Below are positions 1 to 9,415 of a stretch of 64,000 bases of DNA, piece by piece. Under the pieces are notes generated by a model. It saw only the letters and a program-made list of their open reading frames with translations, was not told the DNA's origin and ran no database searches. Source of the DNA: Mesorhizobium opportunistum WSM2075 (GTDB lineage Bacteria; Pseudomonadota; Alphaproteobacteria; Rhizobiales; Rhizobiaceae); NCBI RefSeq assembly GCF_000176035.2, contig NC_015675.1:5026001-5090000 (forward strand), written 5' to 3'. The translations under genes were made by a program, and so were the position numbers. The stretch's first letter is position 1, and each line of letters opens with the position of its first letter.

Positions 1-1420
1 CGTAGCCCTTGGTCACGGCCTTGGTGGTGTTGCCGACCGCGTCGAGCGCGTCGGTGGAGTGGCGCACTTCCTTGGGCAGGCCAGCCATTTCGGCAATGCC
101 GCCGGCATTGTCGGTGACCGGGCCGAAGGCATCGAGCGCGACGATCATGCCGGCAAGACCGAGCATGGTGGTGACGGCGATCGCCGTGCCGTAGAGTCCG
201 GCGAGCTGGTAGGTCGAGATGATGCCGCCGACAATGACGATTGCCGGCAGCGCCGTCGATTCCAGCGAGACCGCAAGGCCCTGGATGACGTTGGTACCAT
301 GGCCGGTCACCGACGCCTGGGCGATCGAGTTGACCGGGCGCTTGTTGGTGCCGGTGTAGTACTCGGTGATCACCACGATAAGGCCGGTCACCACGAGGCC
401 GATCAGGCCGCAGATGAACAGGTTCTTGCCGGTGATGGTCATGCCGGCGACGGTGCCGACCTCGCCCCAGCCGAGCGTTGCCGAGGTGGCGACGGCGAGG
501 CCGACGATCGACAGCAGGCCGGTGACGATCAGGCCCTTGTAGAGCGCGCCCATGATCGAGCCGTTGGAGCCGAGCTTGACGAAGAAGGTACCGACGATCG
601 AGGTCAGGATGCAGGCGCCGCAAATAGCGAGCGGATAGAGCATCGCGGCACCCAGGATGGCGGTGCCGCCGAAGAAGATGGCGCCGAGGACCATGGTGGC
701 GACGACCGTCACCGCGTAGGTTTCGAACAGGTCGGCGGCCATGCCGGCGCAGTCGCCGACATTGTCGCCGACATTGTCGGCGATAGTGGCCGGGTTGCGC
801 GGATCATCCTCGGGAATACCGGCTTCGACCTTGCCGACCAGATCGCCGCCGACGTCGGCGCCCTTGGTGAAGATGCCGCCGCCGAGACGGGCGAAGATCG
901 AGATCAGCGACGCGCCGAAACCGAGCGAGACCAGTGAGTCGATGACGATACGGTCGTTGGGCTCAAGGCCCATGAAGTGGGTCAGGATGAGATAGTAGAT
1001 CGAGACGCCAAGCAGGGCGAGGCCCGCGACCAGCATGCCGGTGATGGCGCCCGACTTGAAGGCGATGTCGAGGCCGGCGGCCAGGCTGTTGGAGGCTGCC
1101 TGCGCCGTGCGCACATTGGCCCGCACCGAAACATGCATGCCGATGAAGCCGGCGGCGCCCGACAGCACGGCGCCGATCAGGAAGCCGATCGCGGCGGTGA
1201 TGGAAAGCAGCCACCAGGCGAGCACGAGCACGACCACGCCGACGATGGCGATGGTTGTGTACTGGCGTGCCAGATAGGCTTGCGCGCCTTCGCGGATGGC
1301 GGCGGAGATTTCCTGCATGCGTGCATTGCCCTGATCGGACGCGAGAACCGAACGTGTCGCCCAGATGGCGTAAAGGACAGAAAGCAGACCGCAGGCGATG
1401 ACGGCGGAAATAATTGTCAT
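1..1420 (-). CDS. hppA: K+-insensitive pyrophosphate-energized proton pump (C-terminus cut by window edge)
   Basis: Membrane-bound pyrophosphatase coupling PPi hydrolysis to proton export across the inner membrane. Translation from the ATG at 1420 begins [11 protein letters not shown] and runs through hydrophobic helices. The substrate-binding region (about 740-860) reads [18 protein letters not shown] and then [13 protein letters not shown], both family signatures. Near position 20 the motif GNTTKA carries Lys where K+-dependent enzymes carry Ala, so the K+-independent type is likely. GAGGA lies about ten bases before the ATG. 473 codons are visible of a family length near 700, so the end of the gene is outside the window. 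Confidence 0.96.
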   Translation of the reverse strand, partial: MTIISAVIACGLLSVLYAIWATRSVLASDQGNARMQEISAAIREGAQAYLARQYTTIAIVGVVVLVLAWWLLSITAAIGFLIGAVLSGAAGFIGMHVSVRANVRTAQAASNSLAAGLDIAFKSGAITGMLVAGLALLGVSIYYLILTHFMGLEPNDRIVIDSLVSLGFGASLISIFARLGGGIFTKGADVGGDLVGKVEAGIPEDDPRNPATIADNVGDNVGDCAGMAADLFETYAVTVVATMVLGAIFFGGTAILGAAMLYPLAICGACILTSIVGTFFVKLGSNGSIMGALYKGLIVTGLLSIVGLAVATSATLGWGEVGTVAGMTITGKNLFICGLIGLVVTGLIVVITEYYTGTNKRPVNSIAQASVTGHGTNVIQGLAVSLESTALPAIVIVGGIISTYQLAGLYGTAIAVTTMLGLAGMIVALDAFGPVTDNAGGIAEMAGLPKEVRHSTDALDAVGNTTKAVTKGY

Positions 1421-1671
1421 TGCCGGATTTTCCTCGATTGATGGCCCAAAAGAACCCCTCCCTGGGCCGTTGAGACAAAGACCGGATCCGCGAACGGAAT
1501 CCGCCTCTTCGCAGCGGTGTATGCGAAACAGGGTCGCGAACGTCAAGATATTGTTCGGTTTTTGCCCGGCTTTCGCCCAAAAGACAAAAGCCGCGACGGT
1601 CCTGCCCGTGTGGTCTTTCATTTAGATCGATTGAAATGACGCAAGGGAATCACCGCCAGCGCCCTCAAGAG

Positions 1672-2421
1672 CTACTCCGCCTGGCGTCCCATGCGCCGCG
1701 CCGCGTAGTGCTCGACGGCCGACAGGCCGTCATAGATCAGCACGGCAAGTGCGGCCACGATCAGGCCGCCCTGCAGGATGAAGGCCAAGTTGTTCGACAA
1801 CAGGCCGGCAATGATGACCTCCCCCAACGTCCTGGCGGCCACGGTCGAGCCGATGGTGGCCGTGGCCAGGCTGATCACCACCGACAGCCTGATGCCGCCA
1901 AGGATGATCGGCGCGCTGAGCGGCAGTTCGACCTTGGTCAGCCGCTGCCAGCCGGTCATGCCGGCGCCGCGCGCCGCCTCGACGACGTTGGCTGGGAGCG
2001 TCGTCAGCCCGGTCAGCGCATTTTCGAAGATCGGCAGCAAGCCATAGAGAAACAGCGCAATCAGTGTCGGCTTCTCGCCGAAGCCGACAGCCGGCACCGC
2101 GAGCGCCAGCACCGCCACTGGCGGAAAGGTCTGGCCGATGTTGACCAGGCTGCGCGACAAGGGCAGGAATTCGGCGCCGGCCGGCCTGGTGACGAGGATA
2201 GCCAAGGCCACCGCGACGATGGTCGCGGCGACGGTGGCGATCAGCACGGTGCGCAGATGCAAAAGCGTCAGCGTCAGCAGGCTGCCCTGGTTGTAGATCA
2301 CAGGAGCGTTGTTTTCGGTCAGCGGTTTCAGCAGCGGCTCGAACCATCCAGGGCTGGTGACGAAGGCAACGAGCAGCACCACCAGCGCAAGCCTGAGCAG
2401 CAAAGGCAGCCAGGCCTTCAT
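1672..2421 (-). CDS. yehW: Osmoprotectant ABC transporter permease, YehW type
   Basis: Inner-membrane permease (249 aa) of a glycine-betaine/osmoprotectant importer. Several hydrophobic segments are present and the cytoplasmic coupling loop EAARGAGM...VELP (about residue 150) matches the EAA motif of binding-protein-dependent permeases. Its ATG overlaps the TGA of the upstream ATPase gene (ATGA), indicating translational coupling. The order binding protein, long permease, ATPase, short permease is that of E. coli yehZYXW, and the lengths match that set. The true substrate cannot be read from sequence; choline, betaine or other compatible solutes are possible. Confidence 0.88.
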   Translation of the reverse strand: MKAWLPLLLRLALVVLLVAFVTSPGWFEPLLKPLTENNAPVIYNQGSLLTLTLLHLRTVLIATVAATIVAVALAILVTRPAGAEFLPLSRSLVNIGQTFPPVAVLALAVPAVGFGEKPTLIALFLYGLLPIFENALTGLTTLPANVVEAARGAGMTGWQRLTKVELPLSAPIILGGIRLSVVISLATATIGSTVAARTLGEVIIAGLLSNNLAFILQGGLIVAALAVLIYDGLSAVEHYAARRMGRQAE

Positions 2422-3356
2422 GCTGGCCTCGCCGCGCGCTTGACCAGCCCGTCCACCGTGACGCGGCCGAGCGGCTTGCCGTCGGCGCCTTTCACCGGCA
2501 GCGCCGGCCGGCCCGACCAGAGGAGTTCAGCCAGCGCATCGCGCTGGCTGGCGTCACCGGGGATCGCCTCGCCATCGGCGGCGCCCTTCTCGACAGCGTC
2601 GCGCACCCGCCCGAGCGACAACAGCCTGAATGGCCGTTCGCTGGCGCCGACCAGGGTCTCGACGAAGCTGCTGGCCGGGTTTGCCAGGATCTCGGCGGGC
2701 TTGGCGTATTGCACGAGCTTGCCGGCATCCATCACGGCGATCTTGTCGCCCATATGCACGGCTTCCTCCATGTCGTGGGTGACGAGGATGATGGTGGTGC
2801 CGAAGCGCTTCTGGATGGCCAGCAGGTCTTCCTGCGCCTTGGTGCGGATGATCGGGTCGAGCGCGCCGAACGGCTCGTCCATCAGCAGCACGTTGGGTTC
2901 GGCGGCGAGCGCGCGGGCAACGCCGACGCGCTGCTGCTGACCGCCGGACAATTCGTGCGGGTAGCGCGGCCCGAATTCCCGGGGATCGAGCTGGTAGAGC
3001 GTCATCAACTCGTCCACGCGCGCATCGATACGGGCCTTGTCCCAACCGAGCAGCACCGGCACGGTGGCGATGTTCTGCGCCACGGTTCGGTGCGGAAACA
3101 GGCCATGGCCCTGGATGGCATAACCGATGCTGCGGCGCAGTTCGTAACCGGGCACCGAGCGATTGTCGGCGCCGTCGAGCTTGATGATGCCGGCGGTCGG
3201 TTCGACCAGCCGGTTGATCATGCGCAGCAGCGTCGTCTTGCCGGAGCCCGAGGTGCCGACAATGACCGCGATGGTGCGCGGCTCGATGACCATCGACACG
3301 TCGTCGACCACCGTTGTCGCGTCGTAGCGCTTGGTAATGCCTTCGATCTCGATCAT
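2418..3356 (-). CDS. yehX: Osmoprotectant ABC transporter ATP-binding protein, YehX type
   Basis: ATPase (312 aa) that powers the osmoprotectant importer at the cytoplasmic face. Walker A GTSGSGKT is at residues 34-41, the signature LSGGQQQR near 136, and Walker B VLLMDEPFGALD shortly after, followed by the H-loop region VTHDMEEA. The roughly 70 residues after the nucleotide-binding domain are an extension of the kind seen in OpuCA/ProV-like proteins and could be a degenerate CBS-like regulatory region. It overlaps both neighbouring permease genes by ATGA junctions, so the three genes are one translation-coupled unit. Confidence 0.92.
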   Translation of the reverse strand: MIEIEGITKRYDATTVVDDVSMVIEPRTIAVIVGTSGSGKTTLLRMINRLVEPTAGIIKLDGADNRSVPGYELRRSIGYAIQGHGLFPHRTVAQNIATVPVLLGWDKARIDARVDELMTLYQLDPREFGPRYPHELSGGQQQRVGVARALAAEPNVLLMDEPFGALDPIIRTKAQEDLLAIQKRFGTTIILVTHDMEEAVHMGDKIAVMDAGKLVQYAKPAEILANPASSFVETLVGASERPFRLLSLGRVRDAVEKGAADGEAIPGDASQRDALAELLWSGRPALPVKGADGKPLGRVTVDGLVKRAARPA

Positions 3357-4516
3357 GCCGTTTCAACCCTGCGCTTGGTGGCAGTCATTTCGATCACCGC
3401 ATCGAGGATGATGGCGGCGGCGAAGGCGAGCGCCACGGTTGGCACCGCGCCGAGCAGCACAAGGTCCATCGCCGTCTGGCCGACGCCCTGGAAGACGAAC
3501 ACGCCAAAGCCGCCGCCGCCGATCAGTGCTGCGATGGTGGCGAGGCCGATGTTCTGCACCAGCACGATGCGGATGCCGGTCAGGATCACCGGAAAGGCCA
3601 GTGGAAACTCGACGCCGAACAGGCGCTGGCGTTCGGTCATGCCCATGCCGCGCGCCGCATCGTTGGCGGCTCGCGGCACCCCGGCGAGGCCGACCACGGT
3701 GTTGGCCACCACCGGCAGCAGCGAATAGAGGAACAGGGCGACGAAAGCAGGTGCCGTGCCGATGCCGCGGATGCCGAGCGCGGCAGCCCCCGGCACATGC
3801 GTAGCGACCCAGCCGAGCGGCGCGATCAGCAGGCCGAACAGCGCGATCGAGGGAATGGTCTGGATGATGTTGAGCACGTTGAGCACGCCGGCCCGCAGCC
3901 TTTCGACGCGATGGCAGAGGATGCCGAGCGGCAGGCCGACGACCACCGCGGCAAGCAGGGAGCCGAGCGCCAGGGTCACATGCTTGGAGCCTTCGGCCCA
4001 GAAACTGTCGGCGCGGTTGGCGTATTCCTTGAGGATGGAAAGGTCGTTCCAGGCCCCCGACACCAAAAGCAGGCCAATGGCCGCGGCGGCGGCGAGCAGC
4101 ACGCCGACACGGGCCGAGGGCGACAGGTTCAGGCGCGTCAGCACGTCCGCCAGCAAAAGCGTGAAGGCGAAGATGAATATCCAGAAACCAGAGGCCGGCG
4201 ACACCCTGGCAAACGTGTTGCCGGCCGGCGTCAGAAATGTGCCGGCGACGCCGACAAGCACTGCGAGCGCGACCAGCGCAACCACGCTGGCGGCAAGCCG
4301 CAGCACGAGCGGCGTCTTGAACAGTGCTATGAGCGCTGCCGTGACCACGATCGCCAAAAGCAACGGCCCGGTGATTGCCGGCAGCGCCTCGAGAATCGAG
4401 CGCGGCTGGCCAGGGACGATGCGGTTGGCGCGGAACGTGGCGAAGGGGGCAAGGAACGCCGCGTAGGCCGCAATCGCGGCGATGACCACGCCGAGCTTGT
4501 CGAAGCGGAGGGTCAT
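3353..4516 (-). CDS. yehY: Osmoprotectant ABC transporter permease with long N-terminus, YehY type
   Basis: Second inner-membrane permease of the importer. The ATG at 4516 (MTLRFDKLGVV) gives 387 aa, close to the usual YehY length; an upstream in-frame ATG at 4555 would add 13 residues but has no better ribosome binding site. The N-terminal half contains extra hydrophobic segments absent from the short permease; the C-terminal half holds the EAA-type loop DAARGMGM...VEFP. The stop overlaps the ATPase start. A 312-bp repeat-filled gap separates it from the binding-protein gene upstream, which is unusual for an otherwise overlapping operon. Confidence 0.87.
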   Translation of the reverse strand: MTLRFDKLGVVIAAIAAYAAFLAPFATFRANRIVPGQPRSILEALPAITGPLLLAIVVTAALIALFKTPLVLRLAASVVALVALAVLVGVAGTFLTPAGNTFARVSPASGFWIFIFAFTLLLADVLTRLNLSPSARVGVLLAAAAAIGLLLVSGAWNDLSILKEYANRADSFWAEGSKHVTLALGSLLAAVVVGLPLGILCHRVERLRAGVLNVLNIIQTIPSIALFGLLIAPLGWVATHVPGAAALGIRGIGTAPAFVALFLYSLLPVVANTVVGLAGVPRAANDAARGMGMTERQRLFGVEFPLAFPVILTGIRIVLVQNIGLATIAALIGGGGFGVFVFQGVGQTAMDLVLLGAVPTVALAFAAAIILDAVIEMTATKRRVETA

Positions 4517-4590
4517 GGCCGCCCCACTTGGGTGGCGACTTGCCATGTTGCGCACGGCTGGCTGGCGATTGGCGAAAGCCGACGCGATAT

Positions 4591-4800
4591 CCGATCTCCC
4601 CCCTTGCGGGGGAGATGGCCGGCAGGCCAGAGGGGGGTGTGAAGGATCGCCAACTTTCGATCGTTGGCTTGTTCAGAAGCAATCCTGTCGAAGCCCGCAG
4701 CTGTAACGGGTTGAGAGGTCGGCGGGACAGCACCCCCCTCTGTCCTGCCGGACATTTCCCCCGCAAGGGGGGAGATCAACAGCTTCCAGAGGGGGGCGCC
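4591..4800. repeat. Pair of inverted RIME/REP-like palindromic elements
   Basis: Two copies of the same intergenic element in opposite orientation. The first (about 4591-4652) has a hairpin of CTCCCCC/GGGGGAG followed by GGCCGGCAGGCC and AGAGGGGGGTG; the second (about 4721-4800) is its reverse complement with CCTGCCGGACA in place of the centre. The same element recurs near 42.4 and 58.3 kb. It lies between the binding-protein and permease genes and could fold into a stable RNA hairpin affecting relative expression. Apart from these copies, the 4517-4828 gap holds no gene that I can support. Confidence 0.85.
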
Positions 4801-4828
4801 TCGCACCAACGTCACGATCTCTGGCTGA

Positions 4829-5740
4829 CTACTTCAAAAACCCGTTCTTCTTCAAAAAGCCCTCGGCGACGCCCTTGACCGGCTCGCCACCGACCTGCAC
4901 GCGGCCGTTCAGTTCCTGCAGGGTGACGAGGTCGAGCTTGGCGAAGACCGGCTTCAGCAGCGTCTCGATCTCGGGATGTTGCTTGAGCACGGATTCGCGG
5001 ATGATCGGCGCCGGCTGGTAGACCGGCTGCACGCCCTTGTCGTCCTCCAGCACGACAAGACCGGACGGCGCGATGCCGCCGTCGGTGCCGTAGACCATGG
5101 CGGCGTTGGCGCCGCTGGTCTGATTGGCGGCCGCGGCGATGGTCGCCGCCGTGTCGCCGCCGGAGAGCGTGATCAACTGCTCAGGCTTCAGCTTGAAACC
5201 ATAGGTGGTCTGGAAGGCCGGCAAGGCTGCCGCCGAATTGACGAACTCGGCGGATGCCGCCAGCACCACCTGACCGCCGCCCGCGACATATTTGCCGAAG
5301 TCGGAGAGCGTGGCGAGCTTGTTGGTGTCGGCCACTTCCTTGCGCAATGCGATCGCCCAGGTGTTGTTGGCGGGCGCCGGCGACAGCCAGACGATCTTGT
5401 TGGCGTCGTAGTCGAGCTTCTTTGCCGTCTCATAGGCCTTGGCGGCATCCTTCCACACGGGGTCGTCGGCCTTCTCGAAGAAGAAGGCGGCATTGCCGGT
5501 GTATTCGGGATAGATGTCGATCTCGCCGGCGGTGATCGCCTTGCGCACCACCGGCGTGCCGCCGAGTTGGATGCGGTCGGTCGTCTTGATGTTGTTGGCG
5601 TTGAGGACCAACTGGATGATGTTGCCGAGCACGCCACCCTCGGTGTCGATCTTCGAGGAGACAACCACCTGGGCGCTGGCGGATGCCATTGTGATGCCGA
5701 GCGCCAATGCCGCGCTGGCCAGAACCTTGACTGAAAACAT
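4829..5740 (-). CDS. osmF: Periplasmic osmoprotectant-binding protein, OsmF/YehZ type
   Basis: Substrate-binding protein (303 aa) that delivers ligand to the adjacent permeases. The ATG at 5740 (MFSVKVLASAALALG) is chosen because a typical signal peptide follows, ending in ASASA before QVVVSSK, and AAGGGA lies upstream; an earlier in-frame ATG at 5782 would put 14 residues before the signal. The mature part reads IDTEGGVLGNIIQLVL and EIDIYPEYTGNAAFF, characteristic of OpuAC/OsmF-type binding proteins. Genes for the two permeases and ATPase follow on the same strand after a palindromic repeat region. Confidence 0.9.
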   Translation of the reverse strand: MFSVKVLASAALALGITMASASAQVVVSSKIDTEGGVLGNIIQLVLNANNIKTTDRIQLGGTPVVRKAITAGEIDIYPEYTGNAAFFFEKADDPVWKDAAKAYETAKKLDYDANKIVWLSPAPANNTWAIALRKEVADTNKLATLSDFGKYVAGGGQVVLAASAEFVNSAAALPAFQTTYGFKLKPEQLITLSGGDTAATIAAAANQTSGANAAMVYGTDGGIAPSGLVVLEDDKGVQPVYQPAPIIRESVLKQHPEIETLLKPVFAKLDLVTLQELNGRVQVGGEPVKGVAEGFLKKNGFLK

Positions 5741-5947
5741 CGTGAAAATCCCTTGCTGTGAACCGTAGTGCGGCCGCCGCATATGAGCATGGCTTCAACG
5801 GCCAGTCGGGGCACACGGTTTCATAACAATGGGCACAGACGCAATATTTTTGTTGGGAAGGGCAATTTCGAGGCGACGCTGGCGATCTGCCGCCATCTGG
5901 CGGATAATGCAGTGAGGGTGCGGGGTGGCAAACACGGAGAGCGTGTC

Positions 5948-6520
5948 ATGGCCATACACAAAGTCGGCTACCTCATCGGCAGTCTTGCCCGGGGATCCAT
6001 CAACCGCAAGCTCGCGAAGGCGCTCGTTCAACTGGCTCCTCCGGAACTTGAAATGACCGAAATCCCCTTCAGGGATCTGCCCCTTTACAGCTACGACTAC
6101 GACGCCGATTTCCCGCAGGTCGCCCAGGATTTCAAGAAGGCGATCGCGTCCGTCCAGGCCGTGCTGTTCGTCACGCCGGAGTACAATCGCTCGATCCCTG
6201 GAGGATTGAAGAACGCGATCGATTGGGCCAGCCGCCCCTATGGAAAGAATTCATTCGCGCGCAAACCGTCCGCCGTCATCGGGACATCGCCGGGCGCCAT
6301 CGCAACCGCTGTCGCCCAGCAAAGCCTGCGCAGCGTTCTGAGCTTCTGCAACTCACCCCAGATGAATGCCCCAGAGGCCTACATCCAGTTCACCCCGGGA
6401 CTGATAACGGACGACGGCGAAGTGACGGTCGAATCCACCGAGGATTTCCTGCGCAACTACATGGCCGAGTTCCACATGTTCATAGCGCGGGTGCTTCAGG
6501 TTCTGCCGCCGGACGCATAG
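5948..6520 (+). CDS. NADPH-dependent FMN reductase family protein
   Basis: Small flavodoxin-like oxidoreductase (190 aa) of the ChrR/NADPH-dependent FMN reductase family, likely reducing quinones, chromate or other acceptors in the cytoplasm. The ATG at 5948 (MAIHKVGYLIGSLARGS) is preceded by GGAG; the N-terminal GSLARGSINRKLA is the FMN phosphate-binding loop and TPEYNRSIPGGLKNAIDW (about residues 78-95) is the family hallmark. It is divergent from the osmF gene and converges on the MFS gene with only nine bases between stop codons. Confidence 0.9.
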   Translation: MAIHKVGYLIGSLARGSINRKLAKALVQLAPPELEMTEIPFRDLPLYSYDYDADFPQVAQDFKKAIASVQAVLFVTPEYNRSIPGGLKNAIDWASRPYGKNSFARKPSAVIGTSPGAIATAVAQQSLRSVLSFCNSPQMNAPEAYIQFTPGLITDDGEVTVESTEDFLRNYMAEFHMFIARVLQVLPPDA

Positions 6521-6529
6521 GTTTTAACG

Positions 6530-7741
6530 TCAAGCCGGACGCGCGCTCGTCACCTTCAGCGCGCCCAGCGCCACGAAACAGAGCACGGCAACCGGGAAGA
6601 TCATCCAATTCAGCATGGTCCAGCCCCAGGCGTTGTAGACCATGCCCGACATCAGCGAAGCGCAGGCGACGGAGCCGAACAGGACAAAGTCGTGGAAGCC
6701 CTGCACCTTGCCCTTTTCCGACGTCCGGTAGCTGGCCGCCACCATCGCGGTGGCGCCGATGAAGGCAAAGTTCCAGCCGAGGCCAAGCAGGATGAGAGCC
6801 GTCCAGAACTGCCACAGCGCCAGGCCCGACAAAGCTACGGCACCACAGCCGATCAGCAGCAGCAGGCCGATGGCGACAATGCGTTCGGCGCCGAAACGAT
6901 GGATCAGCGAGCCGGTGAAGAAGCTCGGCGCGAACATCGCCATGACGTGCCAGGAGATGCCCAGCGTCGCATCATCCTCCGACAGGCCGCAGCCGACCAT
7001 GGCCAGCGGTGCGCCGGTCATGACGAAGCTCATCAGCGCATAGCTGCCGACCGCACAGAACAGCGCCGCGACGAAACGGGGCTTGGTCACGATTTCCGCC
7101 AACAGTCTTGCGTCGCTGTCGACGATTTCCACCCTGCCGGGCGCCCTCGCCGGCAGTTGCAGGAAGGACAGGATGATGGCGCCGGCCGCGGCAAGCGGCA
7201 GGATGGCGGCGAACGATCCGGCAAACATCACCGGCGCGAACAGTTCGCGGGTGAAGATGACGATCTGCGGCCCAAGGATGGCGGTGATGATGCCGCCCGC
7301 CAGCACGAAGGAGATGGCGCGCGCCTTGAACTCCGGTGGTGCGTTGTCGGCGGCGGCGAAGCGGAACTGCTGGACGAAGGCACCGCCGATGCCGATCACC
7401 AGCAGCGCGAACGCGAATAGCCAGAAACTGCCATGGAAAAGCGCGAAGGTGGCAACCAGGCCGCCAAGCGCGGTGACGACGGTTCCGGTCATAAAGCCGC
7501 CGCGCTGGCCCATCTTGCGGATGATGGCCGCGGCGGGCAGAGCGCCGAGCGCCACGCCAAGGTTGAAGCCGGTGATCGGCGCCGTCGCCAGCGATTTGTC
7601 GGCACCGAGCAGATATTGCCCGGCCAGCGCGCCCATGGAGATAGCAATGGGTGCCGCCGAGCCGATGATCGCCTGCGAGGCGGCGAGGATCAGCGCTGTG
7701 CGCCGCCCACCCTTGCCCACCTCGACGGCGATGGCTGTCAC
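6530..7741 (-). CDS. MFS transporter
   Basis: Major facilitator superfamily permease (403 aa) with about twelve hydrophobic segments. It starts with GTG at 7741, overlapping the TGA of nusB (GTGA), so it is the distal gene of the riboflavin/nusB unit. The sequence [17 protein letters not shown] around residue 75 corresponds to the conserved loop between helices 2 and 3. Substrate unknown; its place downstream of flavin genes does not by itself show flavin transport, since co-transcription with nusB could be incidental. Confidence 0.85.
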   Translation of the reverse strand: MTAIAVEVGKGGRRTALILAASQAIIGSAAPIAISMGALAGQYLLGADKSLATAPITGFNLGVALGALPAAAIIRKMGQRGGFMTGTVVTALGGLVATFALFHGSFWLFAFALLVIGIGGAFVQQFRFAAADNAPPEFKARAISFVLAGGIITAILGPQIVIFTRELFAPVMFAGSFAAILPLAAAGAIILSFLQLPARAPGRVEIVDSDARLLAEIVTKPRFVAALFCAVGSYALMSFVMTGAPLAMVGCGLSEDDATLGISWHVMAMFAPSFFTGSLIHRFGAERIVAIGLLLLIGCGAVALSGLALWQFWTALILLGLGWNFAFIGATAMVAASYRTSEKGKVQGFHDFVLFGSVACASLMSGMVYNAWGWTMLNWMIFPVAVLCFVALGALKVTSARPA

Positions 7742-8238
7742 GATGCGTCCTTGCCGCGTCCCTCGCCGCGCACCCGGCGTGACACGCGGTCGAGCACGGC
7801 ATTGACCAGCTTCGGCTCATCTTCCTCGTAGAAGGCCTTGGCGATGTCGACATATTCCGAGACGATCACCGCCACCGGCACGTCTTCCCGCTTCATCAGT
7901 TCATAGACGCCGGCGCGCAGAATGGCGCGCAGCGTCGAATCCAGCCTCGACAGCGGCCAGTCCTCGGTCAGCGACTGGCGGATGATCGGATCGATGGTCT
8001 TCTGGTCCTCTACGACGCCCGTCAGGATGGCGCGGAACCATTGGGCATCCGCCTCGCGGTAGAGCGCACCGTCCACTTCCTTGCCAAGGCGAAACGCCTC
8101 ATATTCGGCGGTGATCTCGAAGACGCCGCTGCCGGCGACATCCATCTGATAGAGCGCCTGCACGGCGGCAAGACGGGCAGCCCCGCGCTTGTTGGCGTGG
8201 CGCACCGCCGGCTGGCCGGGCGAAGCGGGCTCGCTCAC
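7738..8238 (-). CDS. nusB: Transcription antitermination factor NusB
   Basis: RNA-binding subunit of the rRNA antitermination complex with NusE (166 aa). The GTG at 8238 (MSEPASPGQ...) overlaps the ribH stop as GTGA and is preferred to upstream in-frame codons inside ribH. Family features: [13 protein letters not shown] near residue 24, [21 protein letters not shown] in the central helices, and [27 protein letters not shown] toward the C-terminus, described here in pieces. The ribH-nusB adjacency is standard in proteobacteria. Confidence 0.96.
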   Translation of the reverse strand: MSEPASPGQPAVRHANKRGAARLAAVQALYQMDVAGSGVFEITAEYEAFRLGKEVDGALYREADAQWFRAILTGVVEDQKTIDPIIRQSLTEDWPLSRLDSTLRAILRAGVYELMKREDVPVAVIVSEYVDIAKAFYEEDEPKLVNAVLDRVSRRVRGEGRGKDAS

Positions 8239-8729
8239 GATTGCGCTCCCAATTTTTCCTTGAGCGCGATCATGGTCAGCGCCGCACGCGCGGCAAAGCC
8301 GCCCTTGTCGCCTTCCGAGCGCTTGGCCCGCGTCCACGCCTGCGCGTCGTTCTCGGTGGTCAGGATGCCGTTGCCGATGCAGACCGAGTCCTGCACGGAC
8401 AGGTCCATGAGCGCGCGGCTGGATTCATTGGCGACGATGTCGAAATGATATGTATCACCGCGAACGACGGTGCCGAGCGCGACGAAGCCGTCGTAATTCG
8501 TGCCGCCTTCCGCCGCGCCGTCCAGCGCGAAGGTGATGACCGCGGGAATCTCCAGCGAACCTGGAACGGTGACGACGTCGTAGGTCGCGCCCGCTTCATC
8601 GAGCGCCCTTGTCGCGCCATCAAGCAACGCGTCGGCAAGGCCGTCGTGGAAGCGCGCTTCGATGATAAGCAAGTGCGCCTTCGCCTTCGGGCGAATGAAG
8701 GCTTTGCCGTGTTGGGAGGTACCAGCCAT
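8235..8729 (-). CDS. ribH: 6,7-dimethyl-8-ribityllumazine synthase
   Basis: Penultimate enzyme of riboflavin synthesis, condensing 5-amino-6-ribitylaminouracil with 3,4-dihydroxy-2-butanone 4-phosphate (164 aa). The family motifs [24 protein letters not shown] and [10 protein letters not shown] are in order; the last His of GDTYHFD region is the catalytic His position. GGAGA precedes the ATG at 8729. In this strain it is separated from ribE by a toxin-antitoxin pair instead of following it directly, and it overlaps nusB. Confidence 0.97.
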   Translation of the reverse strand: MAGTSQHGKAFIRPKAKAHLLIIEARFHDGLADALLDGATRALDEAGATYDVVTVPGSLEIPAVITFALDGAAEGGTNYDGFVALGTVVRGDTYHFDIVANESSRALMDLSVQDSVCIGNGILTTENDAQAWTRAKRSEGDKGGFAARAALTMIALKEKLGAQS

Positions 8730-8810
8730 AAAAGTCTCCGGGGGGTTGCCGGTGACTTAGGCCGAAGCCGGGTTGATCGCAAGCGGAAGATTGGCGGAGG
8801 GCCGCCGGGC

Positions 8811-9086
8811 CTATCGATCCTCTCGCGTATGCCACAGGCGCAACACAGAAATTGTCGCGTTCTGTATTTCGTAACGAATTTCGTAGCTGCCTACCAAAAT
8901 GCGGCGCACTTCTCGTGGCTCGAACTCTTCTAGTCTCTCACCGATGCGCGGATACTCGACTAACCGTGCCGGCGCGGCAGCAAGCGCCTGCACGGCGCGT
9001 GCGGCCGCCGGGCCATTTGCTGGCGCGAGAAAATCGTGGAGCCGGACCAAGTCGGACAAAGCCTTATTGGTCCATTTCAGCTCCAT
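8811..9086 (-). CDS. ParE/RelE-family toxin
   Basis: Small toxin (91 aa) of the RelE/ParE superfamily. It reads MELKWTNKALSDLVRLHDFL, then PRIGERLEEF, REVRRILVGSYEIRYEI and the terminal VLRLWHTREDR, the usual ParE layout of helix hairpin plus beta sheet with a C-terminal HxRE. The ATG at 9086 shares one base with the antitoxin stop (TGATG). ParE members target DNA gyrase while RelE members cleave mRNA; I favour ParE by the WHTRE-type end, but the target is not proven by sequence. Confidence 0.86.
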   Translation of the reverse strand: MELKWTNKALSDLVRLHDFLAPANGPAAARAVQALAAAPARLVEYPRIGERLEEFEPREVRRILVGSYEIRYEIQNATISVLRLWHTREDR

Positions 9087-9346
9087 CAACGAGGCACCGG
9101 TAGTGGCTTGTCGGTGCCAAGACTCTCAGCCCACGCCTGCACGGCCTGGTGATCGATGACCCGTCCTGCATCCACATCGGCCAGTGCTTCAAGCGTGAGA
9201 CGTCGGCGCTCCTCCTCCAAATCCACCCACGCGGAAAGAGCTTGTTTGACGATCCAGCCGCGCGGGCGATCGAGGCGAGCAGCTAGCTGATCCACCTTTT
9301 CTGCTAGCGGCAGCGGAACGTGAGCGGTGATTACTTTTGTGTCCAT
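9086..9346 (-). CDS. Ribbon-helix-helix antitoxin, CopG/ParD-like
   Basis: Antitoxin partner (86 aa) of the following ParE-like toxin. The ATG at 9346 (MDTKVITAHVPLPLAEKVD) opens directly on the beta strand of a ribbon-helix-helix DNA-binding domain, followed by LAARLDRPRGWIVKQAL; the C-terminal half (EERRRLTLEALADVDAG) is the acidic, flexible toxin-neutralising region. An earlier in-frame codon at 9373 would start inside the presumed operator. An inverted repeat directly upstream suggests autoregulation, as is usual for such pairs. Confidence 0.86.
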   Translation of the reverse strand: MDTKVITAHVPLPLAEKVDQLAARLDRPRGWIVKQALSAWVDLEEERRRLTLEALADVDAGRVIDHQAVQAWAESLGTDKPLPVPR

Positions 9347-9362
9347 CTGAGCCTCACAATCA

Positions 9363-9395
9363 GACTTAATCATAGCGATTAGTACTGACTAAGTC
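9363..9395 (-). promoter_or_regulatory. Candidate operator of the RHH/ParE pair
   Basis: Nested inverted repeats just upstream of the antitoxin ATG: TTAGT ACTG ACTAA at 9379-9392, inside GACTTA (9363-9368) and TAAGTC (9390-9395). The placement and symmetry fit antitoxin-mediated autorepression. Binding is inferred, not shown. Confidence 0.5.
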
Positions 9396-9415
9396 GAGGT
9401 TCAAGCAGGCAGCAC

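Noticed and set aside
59..937. Long open frames antisense to hppA
   Set aside because: High-GC shadow of the pyrophosphatase gene; Asp/His/Arg-rich composition without any domain or ribosome binding site.
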